DNA from: Synechococcales cyanobacterium PMM_0036
GTDB lineage: Bacteria > Cyanobacteriota > Cyanobacteriia > Elainellales > Elainellaceae
Direction of reading: 5' to 3'
DNA: 5,422 bases
NCBI GenBank assembly: GCA_949127645.1
Contig: CASBQM010000577.1
Coordinates: forward strand, 1-5,422
The notes under the pieces were generated by a model, which had not been told where the DNA came from, did not search any database, and was given only the letters and a program-made list of their open reading frames with translations. A program made the translations under genes and the position numbers. Every line of letters begins with the position of its first letter. Within the stretch, counting starts at the first letter, position 1. Positions 1 to 4,565 of the stretch are shown here, piece after piece.

Positions 1-315
1 ATACCGATCTCCCGCGTCCGCTCCGTAACCGAGACAAGCATAATATTCATTACACCAATGCCACCGATCATCAACCCGATCGACGATAGCGGCAATTGCG
101 CCCTGTCGAATTGCCATTGGCACAAACCCATGCCCATCAAAGCGATCGCCCCGCAGGGCCAAAAAGACTTCACCGGGTTGAAGATTACGGCTATCCGTCA
201 CAACCCCGATCGCACTTTGTGACAAAGCATCTTGTGACAAAGCGTCTGCCGCCAAATTAATGGGCGTAGCACCCAAAATTTCAATTAACTGACCCAAGGA
301 AACTCGACAAGCCAT
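1..315 (-). CDS. murF: MurF (UDP-N-acetylmuramoyl-tripeptide--D-alanyl-D-alanine ligase), N-terminal part only, chimeric and running off the window
   Basis: MurF is the cytoplasmic ATP-dependent ligase that adds D-Ala-D-Ala to the UDP-MurNAc-tripeptide in peptidoglycan synthesis. Residues 1-79 (315 down to 79) read as the Mur ligase N-terminal, UDP-substrate-recognising domain. Its diagnostic stretch is VVTDSRNLQPGEVFLALRG at residues 38-56, followed by DRFDGHGFVPMAI and QGAIAAIVD. I chose the ATG at 313-315 because the peptide MACRVSLGQL matches the way I recall cyanobacterial MurF starting; there is no Shine-Dalgarno sequence. Residues 24-33 are a duplicated pentapeptide DALSQ-DALSQ. The frame stays open to the window edge, but residues after about 79-83 (RVDDRWHWCNEYYACLGYG) no longer look like MurF: that DNA encodes an ABC permease in another frame. 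The central ATPase and C-terminal domains are absent. Identity of the N-terminus is fairly sure; whether the gene is intact in the organism is unknown. Confidence 0.75.
   Translation of the reverse strand, partial: MACRVSLGQLIEILGATPINLAADALSQDALSQSAIGVVTDSRNLQPGEVFLALRGDRFDGHGFVPMAIRQGAIAAIVDRVDDRWHWCNEYYACLGYGADAGDRY
3..89 (-). pseudogene. Fragment of a MacB/FtsX-type ABC transporter permease, C-terminal signature region
   Basis: Read on the minus strand in the frame whose codons begin at 87-89 and run down to 3-5, the DNA encodes LSSIGLMIGGIGVMNIM followed by LVSVTERTREIG. GGIGxMNIMLVSVTERTREIG is the hallmark of the last transmembrane region and following loop of MacB-like permeases, which work with an ATPase and often a membrane-fusion protein to export substrates across the envelope. 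Upstream in this frame (residues QFDRAQLP) no permease similarity is visible, and this DNA instead encodes MurF in the neighbouring frame. The fragment has no start of its own and continues beyond the window. It is either the remnant of a rearrangement or the far side of a chimeric assembly joint. The family call is strong; its status as a gene is unknown. Confidence 0.6.
217..246. repeat. 15-bp tandem duplication inside murF
   Basis: TTGTGACAAAGCATC (217-231) is followed directly by TTGTGACAAAGCGTC (232-246), with one mismatch. On the minus strand it encodes the repeated pentapeptide DALSQ in MurF residues 24-33, just before the conserved VVTDSR motif. Because the unit is a multiple of three the reading frame is kept. 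Confidence 0.85.
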
Positions 316-458
316 GCTGGGTACTCTAGTTATATAAGTAAATTCCGATAGATCAGAGCCGGATAAAATGAGCGCTAGATGAGCTAGCAGCCATGATACT
401 CCTGCCAATCACCCTCTCGCAAATGGGGCGATCGAATTAACCGTTACGCAATTGGGCA

Positions 459-478
459 ATTTAAGTAATACTTTAAAT
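459..478. promoter_or_regulatory. AT-rich interrupted palindrome, possible regulator site
   Basis: The core AAGTA-A-TACTT (463-473) is a perfect 5-bp inverted repeat around one base, flanked by ATTT on the left and TAAAT on the right, so that the symmetry extends with one bulged T. It lies in the divergent intergenic region. AT-rich palindromes arise by chance fairly easily, and no matching regulator is known to me. Confidence 0.25.
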
Positions 479-514
479 CTAGTCTGAGTGAAAACACGTA
501 GATAGTAATTAGAT

Positions 515-539
515 GTTTGAAGCTTCAAAGATTTCAAAC
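515..539. promoter_or_regulatory. Perfect 14-bp palindrome with a third half-site, candidate operator
   Basis: TTTGAAGCTTCAAA at 516-529 is a perfect palindrome. A third half-site, TTCAAAC, at 533-539 pairs perfectly with GTTTGAA at 515-521 across an 11-base loop, so two mutually exclusive hairpins are possible. The site is about 200-250 bp before the plus-strand gene and about 200 bp before murF. It could be an operator for a dimeric repressor. The role is inference; only the symmetry is seen. Confidence 0.35.
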
Positions 540-681
540 CAGCGTGAAAATGCTTAGCTTAGTCATAAATTTAAATTTGCAGTGACACTAATCACAAGAT
601 CTAATCATGTATTCCGAGTATTATCGGATACGCTAGGCACAAGCATAACCGTCTATTACGGATACTGGCGCTTCAAGCATT

Positions 682-709
682 GGCTGCAAGTCTTGGGCTG
701 CAAGTCTTG
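682..709. repeat. 14-bp exact tandem duplication in the leader of the unknown gene
   Basis: GGCTGCAAGTCTTG occurs twice in direct succession (682-695 and 696-709) with no mismatch, ending only about 20 bp before the earliest possible start codon of the downstream gene at 732. It is non-coding here, so it would alter leader length if copy number varied. Confidence 0.85.
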
Positions 710-764
710 GCTTCACGGATATTGAAATTTATTGGAACTGTCAACTGTGGTTACCGATCGTCAG

Positions 765-2027
765 ATGAGTCGCTACAATCGCCCCATCATGCAAGAAGAG
801 CAGCAGATCTACGATCACTTGCTGCACTGGATTGAGCTAGAGTCGCCTACAGAAATGATCACGCGTTTTCAAACGCTGTTTCTAAACGGGACGGGCTATC
901 CAGATCAGGAGATAGCTCAGGCGCTGAAAAAAATTGTGGGTTCCGATCTGGCAACCGAAGATTTTCGCTACATTCTCAATCGCTGCTGCCACATTTTGAT
1001 CAACCGCTGGCAAGCTCGTCCTCAGTCGCAGTTGGCAATTCCGCAGCTTGTGAAGCTGTTTGAGTCGCCGCCTCATGCGTTTGGCATCAGCGCCACTCAT
1101 TCCTACACCATTAAACGGTTGCACAGCCTCATCAATCAATTTACCGAAACAGAGCAATATTTGACGCTGCGCCGTCTGGCTCAGGTGTTGACTGAAGCTG
1201 CCGAATCTCAGGGCAATCGTCCCCTAGGAATGCTGATTCGTCGCTATCCCTACCTGTATGAGCACTGCCTTCTGAGCGATGAGAGTACGCAAGAACAGAA
1301 AACAATCGTACAGAAAATCCAGCTCGTCCGACAAAAACAGTTCGAGATTGACCTCTCGCAATACGTCACGTATCAAGCCCGGCGATCGCACTCTGCTCAA
1401 TGCTCCAATCTCGCCCCCCCGCCACACATCATCCTTCCGGTCACTAACCCCACGCTGCTCAGCGATCAGGATTTGGGGCAAGCGCTGCATCACTATGTTG
1501 GCAAGATTGAAGGATCGCGGACTCATAAAGATATTGCGCTCAACTTTATGACCCATGTCGGAGCATCGCCCTCTATTCGATCGTTCAAAGACGACTTATA
1601 TCAGTACATTACAGCTTCGGTTGATCCGGCCTATGGCAACCGCAAGTTTAACAACCAGCTCTACCACTATCTGCAAGATGTCTTGCCCGACAGCAGCCAG
1701 CAGCGCCTCAACGATTTTTGGCTCATTCGCATCTGCAACCATCTGCTTAACTTTCTGGTTGCCGACAGGTCTCAAAGCCCCAATCACTTTATGTTTATCG
1801 ACTTGATCACTAATTTAGGTCCGATCGCCACCATTGCCATCTTGCTCAAAATTGTCCTGATTTGCCGCAAGGTCAGACCTTGCCTAGAGCGGCGGCTCTC
1901 TATTTTATTTAGCCATTATGAAATGTCTGCTCGTGAAGCGGTCGAATGGCTAGTGCAAGCACTCGAAACCCTCAACGTCGCCCTCACAACCAATTTTGGT
2001 TCCATGAATTTATCTTTAGTTCGCTGA
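765..2027 (+). CDS. Conserved cyanobacterial protein of unknown function (420 residues)
   Basis: I cannot assign a function. The protein opens with MSRYNRPIMQEEQQIYDHLL, then a region rich in aromatic and charged residues including LHWIELESPTEMI and ILNRCCHILINRWQ. I recall this opening from cyanobacterial hypothetical proteins, but no named domain is evident. No signal peptide is visible. One hydrophobic stretch at residues 344-369 (IATIAILLKIVLIC at its core) could be a buried helix or a single membrane segment; it is followed by a basic, Cys-containing segment (RKVRPCLERR). The sequence looks mostly helical. Start choice: the open frame allows TTG 732, ATG 765 or ATG 789 and none has a Shine-Dalgarno sequence. 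I prefer the first ATG, 765; 789 (MQEEQQIYDHLL) is nearly as good. The gene stands alone, divergent from murF and 146 bp before rpsU. Being a real gene is near certain from its length and coherent composition. Confidence 0.8.
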   Translation: MSRYNRPIMQEEQQIYDHLLHWIELESPTEMITRFQTLFLNGTGYPDQEIAQALKKIVGSDLATEDFRYILNRCCHILINRWQARPQSQLAIPQLVKLFESPPHAFGISATHSYTIKRLHSLINQFTETEQYLTLRRLAQVLTEAAESQGNRPLGMLIRRYPYLYEHCLLSDESTQEQKTIVQKIQLVRQKQFEIDLSQYVTYQARRSHSAQCSNLAPPPHIILPVTNPTLLSDQDLGQALHHYVGKIEGSRTHKDIALNFMTHVGASPSIRSFKDDLYQYITASVDPAYGNRKFNNQLYHYLQDVLPDSSQQRLNDFWLIRICNHLLNFLVADRSQSPNHFMFIDLITNLGPIATIAILLKIVLICRKVRPCLERRLSILFSHYEMSAREAVEWLVQALETLNVALTTNFGSMNLSLVR

Positions 2028-2114
2028 TTATCTAAGATTTACCTTAAAATTTGTATTGCCGAAGCAGCCCATAATTCCTAAAATGTCATAGTCAGTTATG
2101 TCGCGTGTGGCTGA

Positions 2115-2143
2115 TTGAGTTATTTTTGCTGGTTTAGTTATTT
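2115..2143 (+). promoter_or_regulatory. Weak candidate promoter for rpsU
   Basis: TTGAGT (2115-2120) is followed after 17 bases by TTATTT (2138-2143), a spacing right for sigma-70 but with a poor -10 match. The same stretch contains the 10-mer AGTTATTTTT twice (2118-2127 and 2136-2145), 18 bp apart, so it is simply T-rich. This would give a leader of about 25 bases before the S21 start. Tentative. Confidence 0.25.
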
Positions 2144-2159
2144 TTAAAGCCCTGAAGTT

Positions 2160-2166
2160 AAGGAGA
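2160..2166 (+). promoter_or_regulatory. Strong Shine-Dalgarno sequence of rpsU
   Basis: AAGGAGA lies 7 bases before the ATG at 2174 and is an excellent match to the anti-Shine-Dalgarno sequence. It settles the rpsU start and is the only strong ribosome binding site in this window. Confidence 0.85.
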
Positions 2167-2173
2167 ACCCAGA

Positions 2174-2353
2174 ATGACCCAAGTGGTCTTAGGTGATAAC
2201 GAAGGAATTGAGTCTGCTCTACGGCGGTTTAAGCGAGAGGTGTCAAAAGCGGGCATTCTGGCGGATGTTAAGAGCCATCGCCATTTTGAGACGCCTCTAG
2301 AGAAGCTCAAGCGCAAAGCAATTATGGCTCGTCGCAAGCGTCGTTTTCGGTAG
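2174..2353 (+). CDS. rpsU: 30S ribosomal protein S21
   Basis: This 59-residue basic protein is a component of the small ribosomal subunit; in bacteria S21 binds near the 3' end of 16S rRNA and supports translation initiation. The match is visible along the whole length: MTQVVLGDNEGIESALRRFK, then REVSKAGILADVKSHRHFE, TPLEKLKRKAIMARRKRRFR with the typical Arg/Lys-rich tail. Length and both ends agree with the family (about 58-70 residues). The ATG is fixed by an AAGGAGA ribosome binding site 7 bases upstream. It is a stand-alone gene with 146 bp before it and 373 bp after it. In Anabaena, rpsU has been described next to an RNA-binding-protein gene (rbpA1); no such gene is in this window. The reverse strand over this gene carries a 128-codon open frame that I treat as a shadow. 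Confidence 0.95.
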   Translation: MTQVVLGDNEGIESALRRFKREVSKAGILADVKSHRHFETPLEKLKRKAIMARRKRRFR

Positions 2354-2400
2354 ATCGTGCTTACGCTAGATTTTCGTCGCGCTGGTTGGGTGAGAATGAA

Positions 2401-2430
2401 TTGAGCAAGATTGAATTGAGCAAGATTGAA
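2401..2430. repeat. 15-bp exact tandem duplication after rpsU
   Basis: TTGAGCAAGATTGAA occurs twice without mismatch (2401-2415 and 2416-2430), 48 bp after the rpsU stop. It is preceded by AATGAA, a partial match to the end of the unit. Non-coding as far as I can tell. Confidence 0.9.
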
Positions 2431-2562
2431 TCGCCTGCTGCTCGATCGCCTAGTTGCTGATATTAGCGATTCTTGAGAGTCTGCGGCAAAGCTAGGTGAA
2501 GGTAGGATAAGCGTCGAGCATTGCCTCTTTGCGATCGCTGTCAAAAAATTATCGGCTTAAAG

Positions 2563-2593
2563 ATTGGGGGCGTAGCTAAGCTGTGTCCCCAAT
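2563..2593 (+). terminator. Hairpin with 7-bp perfect stem, possible terminator
   Basis: ATTGGGG (2563-2569) pairs perfectly with CCCCAAT (2587-2593) across a 17-base loop, in which AGC-TAA-GCT can form a small inner stem. The following bases are GATTTTGGG, with only four T in a row, so it is a weak candidate for an intrinsic terminator of the rpsU transcript. It could also be a leader structure of the downstream regulator gene. Confidence 0.35.
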
Positions 2594-2616
2594 GATTTTG
2601 GGTCATGTCGCCAGAA

Positions 2617-2638
2617 TTGACGCAAGCATTTGTGTCAA
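2617..2638. promoter_or_regulatory. Imperfect 9-bp inverted repeat upstream of the response regulator
   Basis: TTGACGCAA (2617-2625) and TTGTGTCAA (2630-2638) form an inverted repeat around GCAT, with one non-matching pair that would be G-U in RNA. CTTTTCTATT follows. It may be an operator about 90 bp before the regulator start, a terminator with a weak T tract, or both. The left half also resembles a -35 element, but no -10 box sits at the right distance. Confidence 0.4.
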
Positions 2639-2726
2639 CTTTTCTATTACTCTCCATTACAGAGTTAGAACTGAGTCAAAAGTGGCAAGACTAAGCGAAG
2701 CAACCCTGATTTGAGTTAGCCAGTAT

Positions 2727-3638
2727 ATGAATGTAGAGCGCCCCCAAAAACCTAAGATGCTGGTCGTGGATGATGAGCCAGACAATCTTGATTTGCTTTA
2801 CCGCACCTTCCGGAGAGATTTCACCGTTCTGAGGGCTGAGAGCGGCATCGTGGCGCTAGAAATTTTGTCATCTGAGGGCGAAGTCGCGGTGATTATTTCT
2901 GATCAACGAATGCCAGAAATGAAGGGAACTGAGTTTCTGAGCAAGACTGTGCCTCAGTTTCCTGATACCATGCGGATCATTCTGACAGGCTTTACCGATG
3001 TTGAAGATCTGGTGGAGGCGATTAACTCTGGGCAGGTCTACAAATACATTACTAAGCCTTGGGACCCCCACGAGTTAAAGGGCGTTGTGCAAAGAGCGGC
3101 TGAAACCTACGACTTGCTTAAGCAGCGTACTGAAGAACTGCATCGCGCCCAGGCTCAGACTACCTTACTCAGCATGATTATTGAGGCTGCAGCTCAGGCG
3201 ACCCACAAAGATGATTGCCTCAAGCCGATCGCCGATGCCTGTAGCAAAGTCTTGGGTGCCGATCGCTGCATTATTCAGAGAGTTGAGGGATCTCTGGGGG
3301 CACAGGGAGTTTATGGTTCTGAAAGAGAGGATTCTGGTCAGGCACAGTCTCTTGCTCAAGATCCTCTAGTAGAAGCAGCGATCGCCACTCGCCAACTCCA
3401 GTCTTCTCTGCAAAAGTCCTCCATGCAACCTACGGCTGATCCAGCTTCGAGTCTGAGCCAAACTGACCTAACTATCCAGAATATCCAGGTGCGTCTAGTG
3501 GCTCCCGTGATGTTCAAGAGTCAGGTACTTGCCGTCCTGTTGCTGCAATGGAGCGAACCCCATCTCTTTCAAACTGACGAACTAACGCTAATTGATCTGG
3601 CAACTCAACAGATTGGCATGGCGATCGCTTGCGCCTAG
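2727..3638 (+). CDS. Response regulator with receiver (REC) and GAF domains
   Basis: A 303-residue cytoplasmic signalling protein. Residues 10-125 form a receiver domain: MLVVDDEPDNL with acidic pocket D15 and D16, phospho-acceptor D59 in IISDQRMPEMKG, switch residue T87 in IILTGFTD, and K110 in KYITKPWDPHEL. All key residues are present, so phosphorylation by a histidine kinase is expected. Residues 120-150 form a helical, probably coiled linker (RAAETYDLLKQRTEELHRAQ). From about 160 to 300 there is a GAF-like domain (DCLKPIADACSKVLGADRCII ... VRLVAPVMFKSQVLAVLLLQW). The protein ends directly after the last GAF helix (QQIGMAIACA), with no DNA-binding, kinase, phosphatase or cyclase output. 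There is no Shine-Dalgarno sequence at the ATG. No partner kinase gene is adjacent. The SDQRMP variety of receiver is common in cyanobacterial multidomain regulators. Domain calls are firm; the pathway is unknown. Confidence 0.9.
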   Translation: MNVERPQKPKMLVVDDEPDNLDLLYRTFRRDFTVLRAESGIVALEILSSEGEVAVIISDQRMPEMKGTEFLSKTVPQFPDTMRIILTGFTDVEDLVEAINSGQVYKYITKPWDPHELKGVVQRAAETYDLLKQRTEELHRAQAQTTLLSMIIEAAAQATHKDDCLKPIADACSKVLGADRCIIQRVEGSLGAQGVYGSEREDSGQAQSLAQDPLVEAAIATRQLQSSLQKSSMQPTADPASSLSQTDLTIQNIQVRLVAPVMFKSQVLAVLLLQWSEPHLFQTDELTLIDLATQQIGMAIACA

Positions 3639-3725
3639 TAGATTTGCAATAAATTTGCAGTTCGGAAATCTCCCAAGTATTCAATGCTTAACCCGCAAAC
3701 TGTCTGCCTCACAGATTGTGTAGGA

Positions 3726-3741
3726 TTAGTTTGTAAACTAA
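3726..3741. promoter_or_regulatory. Perfect 7-bp inverted repeat just upstream of menG
   Basis: TTAGTTT (3726-3732) and AAACTAA (3735-3741) are exact reverse complements separated by GT. The site ends 13 bases before the GTG start of menG, so it could be an operator overlapping the promoter or leader, or a structure affecting translation. It does not match the NtcA consensus. Function inferred from position and symmetry only. Confidence 0.4.
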
Positions 3742-3745
3742 CCGC

Positions 3746-3790
3746 AGTGTTTCTGTGAATAGTGCTTCTGCAAATAGTGTTTCTGCCGAC
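3746..3790 (+). repeat. Three imperfect 15-bp tandem units across the menG start
   Basis: AGTGTTTCTGTGAAT (3746-3760), AGTGCTTCTGCAAAT (3761-3775) and AGTGTTTCTGCCGAC (3776-3790) are tandem variants of one unit. The GTG start codon (3755) lies inside the first; in frame the array reads SVSVN-SASAN-SVSAD, so the extra N-terminus of MenG is built from it. The array would change N-terminal length without altering frame if copy number shifted. Confidence 0.8.
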
Positions 3791-4522
3791 TCACCTGCCT
3801 CTCCCATTGCTCAAGACATTCAAACGATATTTAATCGCATTGCCCCTGAGTACGATCGCCTTAACGATCGGCTTAGCTTAGGACTTCATCGAGTCTGGAA
3901 GCGAATGGCAGTTAAGTGGAGCAATGCCGCTCCTGGCTCGATTTGCTTGGATGTTTGCTGCGGCAGTGGTGACCTAACCCAGATGTTGGCTAGACAGGTG
4001 AGCAATGCGAAAATAGGGGAAGGGCAAGCTGATGAAGGGCACGTCTATGGGCTAGATTTTTCGGCAGCGCTGTTGGCAACGGCTCAGCGGCGGGCTGAGC
4101 AAAGCTTTCATTCGCTGCCCATAACCTGGGTAGAAGGCGATGCCCTTCAGCTTCCTTTTGATGCCAATCAGTTTGATGCAGCAACGATGGGCTACGGTCT
4201 GCGCAACGTCACCGATATTCCGCGAAGCCTTCAAGAACTTCAGCGCGTTTTGAAGCCGGGAGCCAAAGTTGCTATTCTCGACTTTCATCGCCCTAGCAGT
4301 CCGACTCTGCGTGGTCTGCAACAGTGGTATCTCGATACCCTCGTGGTGCCTATGGCTGAAAGTCTGGGGCTGCGAGAGGAATATGCCTACATCAGCCCTA
4401 GTCTCGATCGCTTTCCCACTGGCACGGAACAGGTTGCTCTGGCTAACCAAGCCGGATTTTCCCATGCGGTGCATTATCCGATCGCTGCCGATATGATGGG
4501 AATTCTGGTTGCTACGAAATAA
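3755..4522 (+). CDS. menG: Demethylphylloquinone/demethylmenaquinone methyltransferase (MenG/UbiE family)
   Basis: The family uses S-adenosylmethionine to methylate the quinone ring; in cyanobacteria the enzyme makes the last methylation of phylloquinone, the photosystem I cofactor. The Rossmann-type methyltransferase features are in order: IFNRIAPEYDRLNDRLSLG (25-43), the SAM-binding LDVCCGSGDLT (65-75), YGLDFSAALL (98-107), EGDALQLPFD (127-136), GYGLRNV (146-152), LKPGAKVAILDF (166-177) and the C-terminal YISPSLDRFPTG. At 255 residues it is slightly longer than the usual ~230, owing to a Ser/Ala-rich N-terminus made of a tandem repeat and an extra Gly/Glu-rich loop at about 84-96. The GTG at 3755 is the only ATG, GTG or TTG in frame between the upstream stop (3734) and the conserved domain. 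No Shine-Dalgarno sequence is seen. A DUF445 gene starts 43 bp downstream and may be co-transcribed. An older or general name is ubiE. Confidence 0.93.
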   Translation: MNSASANSVSADSPASPIAQDIQTIFNRIAPEYDRLNDRLSLGLHRVWKRMAVKWSNAAPGSICLDVCCGSGDLTQMLARQVSNAKIGEGQADEGHVYGLDFSAALLATAQRRAEQSFHSLPITWVEGDALQLPFDANQFDAATMGYGLRNVTDIPRSLQELQRVLKPGAKVAILDFHRPSSPTLRGLQQWYLDTLVVPMAESLGLREEYAYISPSLDRFPTGTEQVALANQAGFSHAVHYPIAADMMGILVATK

Positions 4523-4565
4523 TAGTTTAAGAACCCTCTATCCTTAACCCCAATTCTTACCTCCC

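Larger units (their letters stand above)
316..764. other. Divergent intergenic region between murF and the unknown 420-residue gene
   Basis: I see no gene, tRNA or longer ORF here. The region separates a minus-strand gene from a plus-strand gene, so promoters for both should lie in it. It is locally AT-rich. It contains a TATATAA run at about 331-337 that could serve as the minus-strand -10 region. It also holds an AT-rich interrupted palindrome at 459-478, a perfect palindrome at 516-529, a bulged hairpin at 609-631 (GTATTCCG against CGGATAC, with CGGATAC repeated at 659-665), and a 14-bp tandem repeat at 682-709. If the TTG at 732 is the true start of the downstream gene, the intergenic part ends at 731. 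Confidence 0.6.
2354..2726. other. Intergenic spacer between rpsU and the response regulator
   Basis: I see no gene in this stretch: plus-strand frames are broken by many stops, and the minus-strand open frame covering its first part is the back of rpsU. It holds a 15-bp exact tandem duplication (2401-2430), a HIP1 octamer (2531-2538), a hairpin with a perfect 7-bp stem (2563-2593) and an imperfect palindrome (2617-2638). Termination of rpsU and the promoter of the regulator must both fall here, but no canonical terminator directly follows rpsU. Confidence 0.6.

Noticed and set aside
374..388. GCTAG ... CTAGC hairpin between murF and the unknown gene
   Set aside because: Only 5 bp of stem and no T tract; too weak to call a terminator or operator.
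2118..2145. Two AGTTATTTTT copies upstream of rpsU as a regulator-binding pair
   Set aside because: The repeat is short and T-rich, the spacing (18 bp) does not match a helical repeat, and chance occurrence is likely.
2158..2544. 128-codon open frame on the minus strand across rpsU and the spacer
   Set aside because: It lies antisense to a certain ribosomal protein gene, has a Ser/Arg-rich low-complexity composition, includes the tandem repeat as FNLAQFNLAQF, and resembles no family.
142..3628. Five GCGATCGC octamers as possible regulatory sites
   Set aside because: They are HIP1 elements, abundant across many cyanobacterial genomes, and most lie inside genes; useful for identifying the organism but not as local operators.
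3839..3874. Repeated CGATCG-CTTA pattern within menG as a further tandem repeat
   Set aside because: It encodes the conserved YDRLNDRLSLG motif of the UbiE family, so the similarity reflects protein constraint.
4052..4474. 140-codon open frame on the minus strand within menG
   Set aside because: It is wholly antisense to a well-supported gene and its translation shows no domain; similar shadow frames occur under the other genes.
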